Below are positions 35,029-46,679 of a stretch of DNA of 64,000 bases, in pieces. The position numbers were made by a program, and so were the translations under genes. The first letter of the stretch is position 1, and each line of letters starts with the position of its first letter. The stretch is from Aquilaria yunnanensis (lineage: Eukaryota > Streptophyta > Magnoliopsida > Malvales > Thymelaeaceae). The stretch spans positions 46,622,501-46,686,500 of the forward strand of contig CM077596.1 of the NCBI GenBank assembly GCA_039654915.1, read 5' to 3'. Below the pieces are notes generated by a model that was not told the DNA's origin, searched no databases, and saw nothing but the letters and a program-made list of their open reading frames with translations.

Positions 35029-36013
35029 ACTGCAATAACACTTCGTTTGGGCTGATTTTGGCCCATTTATTTCCTTTTGTTCGGCCTCCTTTTGTTACTT
35101 TGTCTAAAGAAATGCCAACGATGAATTAACGAGTAAGGAAAAATATTAAAGGAAAGGAACTTCACTTTTCTGGCTATATTACCCAAGGGTCCAAGCCTCA
35201 TTGCTTGTTGTAGCTACAGTAGTCAAATATGACTTTATCAGTTTTTCTATAAGCATATTTTGTTCCCATCTAATCATTTTTGTTAGAGTGATTGTTTTTT
35301 TTTAGCATGTGCAGCAACTAAAGTTTTAGAAAAAATTTGTTTTCATTCCCCGATATTTTTCACAATGAGTCCCTTAACTTTCATTCCATATACTAAATCA
35401 CCAAAAGGTAATGTGACATTGTTACAGTGTTGAGCCATTTTTTTTATCAAAATTATTTTTATCTTTGGGATGAAAATGGGGTAAAGTGTTTGGCTTTTTT
35501 TCATTGGCTGAAATTATGTATTTTTCTTGACTTTCTTTTGGTCCAAAAATAGTAAATCACATAATCATTTCTCTGTTTGTCTGCAGTGATATATTCTGAT
35601 CCTCAAACTTTAAAAGTAAGTTTTTTTACCCTTTTTTTCCGAAATTGAGTTCTCTTGATAAATGAAGCAATTAGTCCCCGTTTTTCGGCTATGATGCTAT
35701 TTGGTCCTCAAACTTTGAAAGTAGGCATTTTTACCACTTTACCCTAAACCCTTAGTTTTCATGTTTTAGGACCTGAATTTTTATGAGACACTTAAGACCC
35801 CAATTTTCCCTGAAAAATTCTAAATTAATTATATTGGTCTTATGTTGTTTGTTTTGTCTTTGCCAAATTTATTACCAGCACTTTTCATACGTTTTAAATT
35901 TTTTAATAATTTTTTAATTATTCATAACTTTTTTTAGAACTTTTACTTTTGTAAATCTATTCGGTTTGAAAAATTTATATTTTCATTATTCACCCTGCAA
36001 GTGCAATTGCAGT
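35029..36013. mobile_element. Possible DNA-transposon insertion with internal tandem repeat
   Basis: Interrupts the third duplication copy. The ends ACTGCAATAACACTTCG and the complement of AAGTGCAATTGCAGT form a short imperfect inverted repeat. Within it a roughly 50-bp segment (CCTCAAACTTTAAAAGTAAG) is repeated about 105 bp apart (near 35588 and 35693). No target duplication or coding frame was found. Confidence 0.35.
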
Positions 36014-36445
36014 GAAAAGGCTAAAAATAAAGTCTGAAAACTAGAAATGTGATTATAAATTGGACATGCCACCACCTCTGAGTGCCACGTATGCCAAATA
36101 TAGTCTAAAAGGATAAAAACATATTTTCAAGCTTTTTTTTCGGTAAATAACATATTTTCAAGCTGAAAATTATTATGGTAGCACTTTAAGTTTTAGATAG
36201 CTTCTTTAAAAATTATTCTTTTCACATCTTCTTTCGCATCAATATTTTGCACCAATTGGATTCACATAAAATTTTAAAAATTATTTTAGAACATTTTTTT
36301 AGAAAATTTAAGGAATAACATATTTAAAAAAATTAAAAACTTTTAAAACATCCTCTCCATATACTTTTGAGTGACAGCCTTCTTTGACCAGCGAGAGCCA
36401 ATTTAGATAGCGTTGATCTTCTCTTTTAAAATTTGACATATACAC

Positions 36446-37056
36446 ATTGGCGGACCCAAGTTGGGCCCCCCAAAATTTTTCAGATTTATTAACTATGATT
36501 TATTTCTTTGAGCACGGAAAATGTTAAAAGAGGTGTTAAAGTTGTTGAAAACATACATTTAAGTTCTTAAGTTTTTTAAGTGTAGTTTTAAGTCCTGAAG
36601 AAGTAAAGATTTTAGGAATGCTACATATTGTTATCAAAATTGCCACCGGTAATAGTCTAATAATAATGAAAATGCCAAAATCCAAAATTAGAGTATGAAA
36701 CATATTTATTTACCCTTTAAGACAAGTTATGATTGAATTTATTATATTTTATAAGTCTTTTGCAATGTTTTTTTTTTAATTTTAACTTCGCTTTGTCCTT
36801 TCTTTTCAACATTCGCTACTTCTAAGTATTTCTTTGTATTTTTTTAAAAAATCATTTTTCCTTTTGATATTATTTGTCCAATTTTCTCTTTATTCGACAA
36901 GTTTCTTTTTAATCACTTCTATTTCTCAACCTTTTATGTTCTCTTTTATAGCCAATTTTTTATTTTCTATAAAAATAATTTTTTATGATACATTTTTTAT
37001 AATAATTTTTCATTATTGGCCCTCCATGCTTGAAATTCTAGCTACGTCACTGCGCA
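36446..37056. mobile_element. hAT-like non-autonomous element (about 610 bp)
   Basis: The left end CATTGGCGGACCCAAG and the complement of the right end (CAGTGACGTAGCTAG) resemble the CAGTGGCGGA termini of common plant hAT-type repeats. GGGCCCCCC and GGCCCTCC lie subterminally at the two ends. ATACAC-like flanks suggest a diverged 8-bp duplication. The open frame at 36834-37067 is low-complexity (Phe/Ile/Leu) and not a gene. Confidence 0.4.
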
Positions 37057-37441
37057 TACACTTTTAAAAGAAGGTAAAACTATGGTACTAACAGCGTTGA
37101 TCTTCTCCTTGGCTTCTCATATCCCCCACGTCGTTAAACCAGTACTAGGCTACTAGCACATTCCCTCTTGCCTTTCGTCTATAATTAATAATGCAAATGA
37201 AAAATGGAACGACATATATAGACTAAAATGGAAATGTACTTGAACTTAGCAGTCAATCTTTTAAGTCACCCTTTCTTTCTAACGGCGTTGATCTTGTGGC
37301 TTGTCATGTCCCCCATGGCACTGTCCCAAGATCTTGTCTTTTCACTATAGATTGAGCAACAAAGTTCCATCACGACAGATCCCTCCACACTCCATCTTTG
37401 TGGAAACGGTGGCTGCAGCTGCTTCAGATTCCTTCGTAACT

Positions 37442-37564
37442 GTAAGCAGCTTTTCTGATTATCATGCCGATCTTTGAATATTATCTGTCAAAATTTTCAT
37501 CACCAATCATGAAGGTTTGAGTTAGTTTTGTTGGATTTGATGTTGTTTTTGGAGTTTGATGCAG
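37442..37564 (+). other. Predicted GT-AG intron in 5' region of B3-like gene
   Basis: The donor GTAAGC follows TTCGTAACT, and the acceptor TTTGATGCAG precedes AAAATTTGG. The length is 123 bp. The T-rich 3' half is typical of plant introns. Splicing would place the first ATG at 37582, 17 bases into the next exon. A TATATA lies at about 37215. No expression evidence is available here. Confidence 0.4.
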
Positions 37565-37581
37565 AAAATTTGGAGACTCAT

Positions 37582-37917
37582 ATGGCACCGAGGACAAACC
37601 CTCGCGGTGTTATCCTCTCACGCCCGCTCCCCAAAACAGCTATTGACAAAGAAATGAACGTGAAGGGCGAGCTTCTGCAGCGCCGGTCCGGTGGTCAAGG
37701 AGCCAGCAGCTTCCGGGTTCAGATTAAGTACAAGGGGAAGGTCTACCCAATAACTGGCCGGAGTCGATCGGGAGAGAAGTACAAGAAATGGGTTCTATCC
37801 AATGGCTGGTTGAACTTGGTTCGAAAGAATGGATTGAAAGCAGGCCACGAAGTGACCCTTTCCGAGCCGGATAAGGACGGAGGTGTCTTTTTAATGGTAG
37901 ATGGACTAGTTTCATAG
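37582..37917 (+). CDS. Small B3-domain-like protein, 111 aa
   Basis: The frame opens at 37528, but the ATG at 37582 (MAPRTNPRGVILSRP) lies just after a good intron acceptor, so I prefer it. Residues about 44-105 resemble the second half of a plant B3 DNA-binding domain: FRVQIKYKGKVYPITG, then KKWVLSNGWLNLVRKNGLK and AGHEVTL (family WxxFVxxNxLxxGDxVxF). B3 domains bind DNA in ARF, RAV, VAL and REM regulators. Codon use is GC-richer than all surroundings, as in a host gene. TAG 37915-37917 ends it, but the frame stays open beyond. The N-terminal B3 strands are hard to see, so B3 membership is inference. Confidence 0.5.
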   Translation: MAPRTNPRGVILSRPLPKTAIDKEMNVKGELLQRRSGGQGASSFRVQIKYKGKVYPITGRSRSGEKYKKWVLSNGWLNLVRKNGLKAGHEVTLSEPDKDGGVFLMVDGLVS

Positions 37918-38139
37918 GAGTTCATTTCAGCGGCTGAGTCGTTGATGCAGCTGGACTCGGTCGCGACTCTCACTATCAGCGAAGTCTGCGACAGCGACCT
38001 TGTTTATGCAGCTGGGACATGGCTCACGTTGAACTCGGCTCCGCCGGCGGCACCCAACAGAGCGATGATGATTGACCTGAATTCGACTCCGACCACCGAA
38101 ACGTTGGACCTGAATGCCACTCCGATAGGGTCCGGCTGA
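37918..38139 (+). pseudogene. In-frame extension with EAR-like motifs
   Basis: Directly after the TAG, in the same frame, 73 codons stay open to TGA 38137-38139. They include MMIDLNSTPTTETLDLNATP, two DLNxxP-type EAR repression motifs. Composition and GC content match the upstream frame. This is what one expects if a single B3-EAR repressor gene was cut by a CAG-to-TAG or similar change, or if the stop is read through. A GAG-GTAAC donor-like site follows at about 38177, so more exons may have existed. Confidence 0.45.
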
Positions 38140-38228
38140 ATCGCGCACAATCGAATGATCACGCCCATGAGTTTTGAGGTAACTTGCACCAGAAGTCACA
38201 AAATCTTTAGCTTCAATTGTAAATCCAA

Positions 38229-38590
38229 ATCGTTATAATTTAAGTTAACTTAATTTAAAATAATTTATTTTTTTTTTAATTTTTTTTTACCTGGAATGAA
38301 TTTTATTTTAAGATAATATTATTTAGATATAATAATTTATTTGAAAGTAAATTTTTATAATATTATCAATTTATTATGAATTTTTTTATTTTTAGGCATT
38401 AAAAATAAAAATTCATAAAACTTTAATAGCATCGTAAAAATTAACTTTCAAATGAATTATTAAATCTATATAATGTTAACTTTTAATTGAAATTAATTCT
38501 AGGTAAAATAAATATAAAATTAAAAATAAATTATTTTAAATTAAATTAATTTAAATTAAAATAAATTGAATTAACCCTCAACCTGTACTC
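38229..38590. mobile_element. Palindromic MITE (about 360 bp)
   Basis: The two halves are near-complete reverse complements (for example TTTAAAATAATTTATTTTT at both ends in opposite sense). The centre is near TTTTTAGGCATTAAAAAT, about 38395. A related sequence lies at 57610-57920. No target duplication could be assigned in this AT-rich context. It lies just after the B3-like frame. Confidence 0.6.
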
Positions 38591-39335
38591 TCTAGTTCAT
38601 ATTAGTCCAATGGTAGCTTTGGTTTTACCCAGACTTTTGCGTGTTTTGGCTTTTAAAGGGATGATCCTATTAGTGTCATGACATTCTCACACGAAGAAAT
38701 TTGTGATGGCAATTTTTTCTGGTCCTCGGAACAATAAATACAGCAGTACGTCTATATACGTGGACAAAGTGACCTACCTACCAAAAAGTTACTCCTTCGA
38801 AAGATGGTTCAATATTCAATTTCGGATAATTGCATGGATGGTTCTATATAGGCCAGGTATTATTGGGGCTGGAAGAATTATTGGAAGGATGTCTCTTACT
38901 TTGGAAGTATCGATATTTGTATAGATTGTCCATTGGTCTGGAAGTACGAGTATCCACTATTTGACCGACGGAAAGGTGTTGATTAGAATATTCCTAGAAG
39001 GGTGTTGATTAGAATATTCCTAGATTTTCTTGGTGGGCTTTAATAAAAGATATTGGTCATGTTAGTTGTGAAACAAAAGCTGATAATTGACTGACGCTAA
39101 GCTTACGAATATTGTTGGCATCCGTGGGATACCTGAATATTAACCACTTTCATGCACAAAACAGTCATTTATAATCGTTATCATAATAAGGTCCAAGGGG
39201 TTTGCCAGTAGAAATTAAAATTGAATTGTTATACTTATAAATTGAATTTTTTTATATATATTAGGAAACATGTTAGAAATTACATGTCGAAAGGTACCTT
39301 TTTGTAAAGTATATATAGGGAATGAGTAATAATGC
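38591..39335. other. Intergenic, no gene recognised
   Basis: A direct repeat (GTGTTGATTAGAATATTCCTAG) occurs at about 38977 and 39003. The 73-codon plus frame at 38703-38924 has no recognisable motif. Confidence 0.5.
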
Positions 39336-39548
39336 CGTGGGGGAGAGTTCGTCCAAAAGGGGAGAATGGGAGTGGTGTGTCGAAATGACAAGGGAGAGGT
39401 ATGTTTTGCTGTTACATACTCGTTGCTACATGCAGTGAGAGATGCTTTGTATGTGGAAGCTTGCACCATACTATGGGAGTTAAAGAAAAGGAAGCTCATC
39501 AGTTTAGCTTGTCTTCAGTTATTATTGACTCAGATTTTTTCATTTTGA
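39336..39548 (+). pseudogene. RNase H-like (RVT_3) fragment
   Basis: The frame reads GVVCRNDKGEVCFAVT, then RDALYVEACTILWELKKRK, matching the G-V-xRDxxGxV...A-x2-G and ExxAxxxGL pattern of the RVT_3 RNase H-like domain found at LINE C-termini and in host pseudogenes. The catalytic first Asp would lie upstream and is not seen. It is isolated and short, so it is likely a LINE remnant. Confidence 0.5.
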
Positions 39549-39774
39549 TTTCAGTTATTAGTTGTTCGATGTTCTGGAGTTTAATTAATCAGATTGCATC
39601 TCTTTTGTCAAAAAAAAAAGAAAAAAAAGAACTCGAACTGAACTTTGATAGCAAATGAGGACCATGAAGCTGTTAAGGAAACTATTGGAGCAGAATTTTC
39701 TTTCAAAGTTTCTAGTTTCAACCATGTCAAAGACAAATAAGAATCCCACCTAACCATGACGATCCTCCGACTAA

Positions 39775-40018
39775 CCCTCTGGCAAGTATGACTTTTATGT
39801 CCTCTACTCCCAGAAGGAAGAAACCACGGATGACATCTTCACAACTCCTACAGAACCATTTGAGCTTCCACCTCCATCTCTAGAAGTTATGATGTCATGC
39901 CATCCTTACTACAAAAAAGCTATCAAACAACTCAGGAAGGAACATCCTCCTTGTTTCACCCTTGAGGTCCTATGTTTGAAAGCACAAATGAGGATGGTTC
40001 AATTACAATTTGCCCTAA
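39775..40018 (+). pseudogene. Unrecognised open frame truncated by a MITE
   Basis: About 80 codons are open, reading PSGKYDFYVLYSQKEETT and later SLEVMMSCHPYYKKAIKQL. Composition is protein-like. A 384-bp MITE inserts at 40019. Skipping it, the frame would close a few codons later (stop near 40417). No family was recognised, and no start codon or splice context is clear. Confidence 0.25.
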
Positions 40019-40402
40019 GGTTTAGGTAAAATTATATTTTTTTCTCATATTTTAAAAATATACACTTTATCTCATATCTTTTTAATATAGTTTGACAGTA
40101 ACTTTTGAAATCTTGATTTAAATACTATGATATTCATTTTCTATTAATTTCAATTTGTATAATATTTTTTTATAGTTAATAGGCACTATAAATTATTTTT
40201 TTTCTTTTTATAAATAAAAAATAGTTTTTTTAAATATAAATTAACTATAAAAAAAGTTTCATACAAATTAAAATTACTGAAAAATGAGTATAGTATAGTA
40301 GAAATTAAGATGTTAGAAATTATTATCGGATTGTATGAAAAAGACATAGGTAAAGTATATATTTCTAAAATAAAAAGAGTAAAATATAATTTTACCTAAA
40401 CC
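40019..40402. mobile_element. TIR MITE (384 bp), TAA target
   Basis: The ends are inverted repeats starting GGTTTAGGTAAAATTATATTTT and extend imperfectly over most of the element. TAA flanks both sides (40016-40018 and 40403-40405). A 3-bp TWA target suggests PIF/Harbinger (Tourist-like), but the terminus is not a classical one. Confidence 0.65.
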
Positions 40403-40405
40403 TAA

Positions 40406-42400
40406 TTGATAAATTGTGATTTTCTCGTGTTTCAAATGATGCTAATATTATTACATTACATATATGAAAAATGAAAAAGTCGGCCGAATGTTTGTGGCTT
40501 TGGCGTTTGTGCACATGTCTGCATTTGACCACCACGCCCGAGCACAGCACAGTGGGTCCCAACATTTCACATGAGGCAAAGGCCCATAGCGCACTATTTT
40601 TCAGTGGAAACAAATGATTCACTTGCTTTTTTCTTTTCTCGAAGAAAACTTAACAATTTAGTTTTGTGGATCGTAATCTAGATTTTAAATATCGTAATAT
40701 AACCTTTTTCTAACAATACAGTATAGTATTAATATCAATATTTTACTATCTTAGATATACCAATTTTAAATAATTTAAACATATATACATACATATATAT
40801 ATTTTTGACATATGATATATATCTTGCAAGAGTGTCAAATGTATGTTATATCTATGTAGATTAATTAAGAGTTTTTCTCATATAAATATTCTATTATATA
40901 TACTAAAATTATAGTTTTTAAAGTATAAAAAATTAGAGTATAATTTTTCTTTTAAATATCAGTAATAATATATTTTATTTAAAAATATCAAAAATTGAAA
41001 ATATAAAAGTTTTATTTGGCCTGTACCAAGGCGATAAGGCCGATATGTCATGAGATGCTCAACAATGCTCAAGACATCCAATATCGGCCAATACAACTAA
41101 TTACAAAGGATAGTTTTTGTCTGAAAGTACAGAGGACAATTTTTGGGCTTATTCGATAAAAATTAATGGCATTAATGGGGTGGGATTATTTGTGGGCATA
41201 AGCCGGGTCAAAGACGGGTTAAAATAACCAGTGGTTTGGGCTTGAAATTAGGGCATAAATTTGGTTTTATTTACCTCCATATGCCCTTCATTAAACCTGT
41301 GGCTTTGTTCTCTCCCTTCTCCTTTACAAGCACATCATCGTTGAATCCACCGCCTGATTAAGCTCAACCGCCTTCTCTTGAACTCGAATTTAGTTGCTTC
41401 CATCGGTCTATTGTCACCCAAGCATGATCTACCTCAAATCCGCCAGATTTGTCATTACCCAATCTTATCTTCATCATTTTCTCGCTCCTCATTTTTTATC
41501 TTCCCCAAAAGTTGCCTCAGACTAAAAAGTAGAACTAGAACTAGTTTTCCTTGACGATTCGGTTTGGTGAAGCACTAATTTGTCTCCAATCCAACAAATC
41601 CACAACCATCACCATCTAATTACCCAATCTTCACCTCCGTATTTACCTTTCTTTTCTCGCGCACTTTCTCCAATTTATGTTGGCTTCTTTTCCAGATCCC
41701 TAAGTTCTTCTCTTATCTACCATGATGAGGCCTTGGCTTTCAGAGTCTAGTTGCGATTCGGTTTGCCTCGCTGTCATTCTCTATATTCTAAGTTCATGTG
41801 CCGAAGAAGATGGCAATTATCCGGGGTCAGAAAAAGCTGTTCCTGGGGCTTATTGGCCTTATATTTTCCGGATCTAAACCTTTTAACTTACGGTGTATGA
41901 CTCAACAGTGATAGTGGGTGGGAGTCAACAGTGAGAAAGATTTTACCGACCATAGTTGAAGAGTGAGTGGATAGGATGGTAGGCATTGTAAATTGCTAAA
42001 ATTTGGAGGGTGTTTACGTTTTCTTATCCGGTCGCTCTCCTAACCCGCAAGTAACCTTAGAGCAACTTGAGAATAATTCAGATGAATTAATTGAATTAAT
42101 CGCAAACGAACTGCCCCTCTGTCTGATACACTACCTATTAAAAACTATGATCTTAACTCCTAATCAGTCACGTCTTCAATCTTTCTATATAATTTCATAT
42201 TTTCTTTTTCCATTTTAAAATATAAATAAACATAACATTTTTTATTAAAGATGACAAACATGTTAGCTGGGTGCAACTTTGGGTACCTCTAATACATTGC
42301 GACCCGGGCTCGATAGGAAGCAATGCTTCAAGTTGTAGACGCAATTTCTGATATAGCTACGCTTGGGGTCTTTTTAACATTTATACTCTTAACTAAAGCA
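40406..42400. other. Intergenic, no gene recognised
   Basis: Very AT-rich to about 41020. From 41160 to 42100 the sequence is less AT-rich and pyrimidine-rich on the plus strand (41300-41740), like a transcribed leader. No sustained open frame exists there. The 71-codon frame at 42003-42218 has no recognisable motif. Confidence 0.5.
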
Positions 42401-43259
42401 TAAAAATTGAATCACTGTCTTTTTTATGAAGGATCAAAATTTACCATGCCTAATTTATTAAAGCTAGCTTAGTAGCCATAGACAAATAAATAATAAGATA
42501 AGGGTGTAGCAGCAATAAAGCAATAAAGAAATCCCTAAAACTATATCTTGATTCATGTTTAAAGTTATGAACTGTTGTCTCTGGATATCTTTTCCTCTTT
42601 CTTTTTGCTTTGCTTTAAAGACAAATTCTTTTATATCTCCTATAGCTTTCTTAATGTCTTGAATATTCTCTAAAATTTTGAAGTTTCAAGGTCTCAATTA
42701 TGTTTTTGAAATCTTATTCTTTTAATTCTGTCATGGTTGGTTCCTTTATAGCCTTGTTTTTTTAACTTATTAATTCTCTTAAGAATTTTATGAAAGTTAT
42801 AAGTTAATGGTTTTGTCAATTCTTGCACATCAACTTTCTTTTTTGAGTTTCTTCGATACTAACCTTGACCTTATTATTGGCGTTCTTTTTTACTAATTTT
42901 TTCAAGACATTTAAGTAAAAACTTCTTTTCTTAAATCTATATTTTCATTTTTTCTAGAAAATTGTAAAATTCTTTCATCTCCTTTAGTTATAGTAATAAT
43001 ATGAATCATGTTTAATTAACAATTGTTAAATGTGTTTTTCAAATTACAAGATTCACAACCACATCTGGAACTACAACTTTTTAGTTTAGTTTCTAAGTTA
43101 TGATATAATGACATCAACCTCTTTGAAACTATCTTTAGAAGTTATTTCCTCGTATTCTTTTTCATACTCACTCTCACTCTTTAGTAAACTCATTAAATTC
43201 ATAATCACTCTCACTTTTTAGTAAACTCATTAAACTCTTTTTAAGACCTTCATCAATTT

Positions 43260-43990
43260 CTAAAGAGTTTATCTTCTCATTTCTTTTGCACTTATTTGCA
43301 AAGTGTCTTAAGTTTCTACATTTGTGACAAACTTAAGAGTTTTTTTGTGAATTTTTTTTTCCTAAATCTTTTTTATGATTTAGGTTCTTCATTTGATCTA
43401 TCAAACATTCTTCTCATACAATTGTTATATGATTTATGCTTCTTTTGTTTTATAGAATCATGTTTAGAATGTGAGCATTGAACTCATAATCAAACTGGGA
43501 ACAAAATTTCCTCATTTCTCTTCTTTCAGCTAGGCTTTTTCTTTTTACCTGTTTTTGCTACTTTATTTCATGGAACATTTATCCATAATTATAGTTTCCT
43601 AGGTTAACTTCCTTGATTTTAGCCAATATTAGCCCATAGGTAAAATTTTCTAGGTTAACATAACTTGATTCTTTTTCTTTAATTTGATCAATGGCTAATT
43701 GTTCGAAATATTTTGGAAGTCCTTGGATAAACTTTTCTTTCCAAATTGATGATCTACAATTATCCCTTTCAAAAAATCTTGTAAAAAGAGTATCCTTATA
43801 CCATTCTAAATCTAACAAAGTTATGCATCTTAAATTTAGAAGTATATCTTCATTTTTTTTCTCACTTATTGTGCTTCAAATAAAATATGAATAGATGGTC
43901 AAATATAAGTATTAACAACATCGGGCACATTTGAATTTATTATGTTTCATTCATGTTCAATTGTAACAAATTTTCTAGCATTTTTCTCAC
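43260..43990 (-). pseudogene. Caulimovirid coat-protein-like region
   Basis: The frame 43818-43579 (79 codons) reads KEKFIQGLPKYFEQLA and later NFTYGLILAKI, matching the WKxKFxxGLPxxF and YTYGxxIxxI blocks of caulimovirid coat proteins. Downstream come a basic ERREMRKFCSQF segment (about 43525) and a CX2CX4HX4C knuckle (about 43325-43284). An acidic stretch (LEIDEG) follows. Several stops and frame changes separate these pieces. The coat protein packages the viral genome. Here it is a fossil. Confidence 0.6.
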
Positions 43991-44610
43991 TAATATCTTA
44001 GTTGTAATGTAAATCCAGCTATGATCATTTCTTCTATTTTGTAGATTTAGATCATTAGATCCCTTATCTATAATTGCTTCCAACATAGGCATACATTGGA
44101 TAGTATTCATGATTTGGTTTTTTTAATAGATTATCGATGTTTCATTCACTTTTATATTTAACAAAAACATATGGCACAAAATTGTTTCATAATCTTAAAT
44201 CAACTCGGGATGGATTTGATATGTATGGATGGGGTACAAACAAAGTTTTTGTTAGACCTCCTCTCCCTTTCTTCATTTTAAGATGATTTTGTTCTAAAAT
44301 TTCATTTTCTTATTGTTGAGGCTTAATAAGTTCTTATATATTTCAATACCATCAATTGCATTAACTTGGATACATTTTTATTTTTTATTTTTGGAAACCA
44401 TGTGATTTGGATTGGATTGCAGGTTTAGCTACCTAGTCAGCTAAATCATCAAATCTACTTTTTTTCATTTTAATTTGAATTCTGAAGTTTTGGTAAGAAA
44501 AGCTTTTGGTGACTTCGTAGTTTATGGCAAGTTCAAGTTTAAAAACTAAATTTTTATAAGATCAAACTTATGCTTATCCAAATATGTTTCAATTTAATTC
44601 ATCTGTTTGC

Positions 44611-44615
44611 CTATT
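44611..44615. repeat. Target-site duplication CTATT, left (Tat element)
   Basis: Pairs with TTATT at 57119-57123, 4 of 5 matching. Confidence 0.6.
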
Positions 44616-45026
44616 TGACACCATAAGCTCTAAAATGGACCCATTATGAAGGATCAAAACTTGATAATTGGGCCAACTTATCCTTAGAGATCTAAAATGC
44701 CTAAGATAGAGGAGATAAAAAGGAAACTCAATAAAGAAAGTAACAAGATCCCCTTATCATGGGATCATTCCTAATCCAGAGCAATTCCATTGACATCCTT
44801 TACCACTATAAAAAGATATTCCCTACAATAATCTAAAGGCACAAGAAAATCATTTTGCATTATACTACTATTACTTTTTATTTACTGAAAACTGACTCGA
44901 TCATTAAAAGGTTTTTCTCAGAAAAAAACATCTCAAGGGCTTTGACCTTGTCTTTGAGTGCGGGACTTCTAATTCGCCAATACTCAGCCAACTTACCCGA
45001 TTAGGTTTATACCACTTTGGCTATCA
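44616..45026 (+). repeat. Tat 5' LTR (411 bp)
   Basis: Runs from TGACACCATAAGCTC to TTTGGCTATCA. TATA-like CTATAAAAAG at 44806-44815. It is considerably diverged from the 3' LTR, with substitutions and indels. Confidence 0.85.
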
Positions 45027-45055
45027 ATTTGGCACTATTTATGGGAAAGCAATAG
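45027..45055 (+). promoter_or_regulatory. Primer-binding site region, Tat element
   Basis: TTTGGCACTATTTATGGGAAA follows the LTR. Tat elements have TTTGGCGCCGTCTGTGGGAA at this place, so this is a mutated form. Confidence 0.65.
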
Positions 45056-45075
45056 CAAACATTAAAAGTTTTCAT

Positions 45076-46420
45076 ATGGATCAGGACTACCTTAGAAATG
45101 AGCATGAGAGCCAAAGGAAGGATTTGTCAATCAATCCCTATGATGGGGAGGATAGCACAAGGGGTCGAGAAGGAAAAACCATAACTACCATCCTAAAAAG
45201 GGAAAAGGTATTACTACCTTGGCTAATGACCAATTCCAAGCCATCCAACATGCTCTTTTTGAGCAACTAAATGAAATTGTGAAGCAAGAGATACAAAGAG
45301 CCCTATTGAAGGCACTTGAAAAAGCTGCTGAGAGCCATTTGGCACTTGACAAGCCCTGGTAAGCCCTGCCTCAAGATCTTCTAACATGGATACTTATTGG
45401 GGAACCTTAGGCATCATAAAGGCAATCTAATTAGTCGCTAACAGTGACATCAGCGTCATCCTATAGTGATTGGACCAAATGAACAGTGTATAAGAGTGTG
45501 GGAGCCCCGTGTGCCGAGTTTTGGCCTCCTCACTATAGACATCGAGCACATGTTGCTCCAATGATTTACAGAAAAAATCATCAACGCCCTAAACCAAATG
45601 GCTTCAAGATGCATAAGATCAACCTCTGCAATGACCTTATAGACCAAATCAACCACCTGCAATGGTATATCACTTTCATGAGGCTAGAAAGAGCGTTTGA
45701 TGCGATCATGTGTCGAGCTTCTAGCTCAACCTTGATAGGGGTGATAGCTTCTTAGTTCAGAACTAACAAAGTGCGTCATTTCCAGTCCTTCAAAAATCTC
45801 TCCTAAGCATTCTTGAGCCATTTCCTAGGAAGCAAACTGACCTATAAGGTAATGGGCCACTTGCTGAAGATATGACAAGGTAGAAATATGTATCTAAGGG
45901 ACTTTATATAAAATTCAACAATGAAGTCATACAGGTGTAAAATTTATCCTCCGAATTGCACTTGGTTACCATAATTTAGGGACTACGGAAGGATTCTAGG
46001 TTAGCTCGGGACCCACAAGAAAATCTCATAAGGAGCATCAAAGATTCCTCTATTGGCCCACTCGACATATGCTCTCAAAATAGCCTAATCAGCAGTAGTA
46101 CAAAAGGAACAGTTGAGGCCAAGTGAAGGTAGGTCTGCCTCTAGAAAGAAGAGTAAAGGTGTCAAACTACTATAACTCCCCCTATTGTTTAGGGAGATGA
46201 GGGCAAACATCTTATATACACTAGAAAAAAAGAATCAAGTGCCTAGACGACCCCCACCTATTGGCCCCACAAATAAAAAAGACTTGAAAAAGCTGCTGTT
46301 ACCATAAGGACAAGGGACATGATACAAAAGACTATTGGCAACTGAAACGGCTCTTTGAGGAGATGATTCAAGCAAAAAAGTTGAGAGAATATTTTATTAA
46401 TACTGTATCTCTCTAATAAA
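45076..46420 (+). pseudogene. gag: Tat gag
   Basis: The first ATG frame (45076-45270) starts MDQDYLRNEHE. Further on, in other frames, come a helical EIVKQEIQRALLKALEKAAE (about 45275) and, at about 46299-46410, YHKDKGHDTKDYWQLKRLFEEM, which matches the gag C-terminal FHxDxGHxTEECxxLKxxIEELI signature of Tat elements. The Cys of the original motif is replaced by Tyr. Multiple stops are present. Confidence 0.65.
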
Positions 46421-46679
46421 GACAAGAAAAAACCTCAAAGGAAGGACAACAAATATGATAGTGATAGGGGCCGCCTACACGATAGGGCCTGATCTCCCCT
46501 AAAGAGATTTGTAGAAATCTGGGCCATCCCATAGAGGTCATCCATATGATTATTAATGGGGATTTTTTATAGCTTGAAAGTGCCAAGGATGCAAGATCGC
46601 CTAGTTAAAGGCAATCAATGCCAACAATGTCCTGACAAGGCCTGATGGATCCTACCCTTATATTGGTTCACCATGTAAA

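Larger units (their letters stand above)
32800..36370. repeat. Third, partial and older copy of the duplicated unit
   Basis: Three blocks align in order to copy 2: about 32815-32935 (to 15440-15560), 34775-34975 (to 17020-17070 plus 18180-18310) and 36025-36365 (to 18345-18545 plus 19150-19290). Between them lie unrelated insertions, including a LINE fragment and a probable DNA element. Similarity is clearly lower than between copies 1 and 2. Confidence 0.6.
42400..44615 (-). mobile_element. Endogenous caulimovirid relic, 3' part
   Basis: The minus strand carries a coat-protein-like core, a CCHC knuckle and an acidic Ser/Glu-rich tail in the order seen in plant pararetroviruses (Caulimoviridae). 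Frames are broken by many stops. A Tat gypsy element cuts it at 44615/44616, and more of it probably follows at 57119-57560. No RT domain was found in the part left here. Such copies are fossil integrations. This one is far too decayed to be active. Confidence 0.6.

Noticed and set aside
36834..37067. Membrane-like open frame rich in Phe, Ile and Leu
   Set aside because: Low-complexity T-rich DNA inside a probable hAT-like repeat.
42270..42345. tRNA- or SINE-like stretch with CCCGGGCTCGATAGG
   Set aside because: The B-box resemblance is weak, no A box lies at the right distance on either strand, and no cloverleaf could be drawn.
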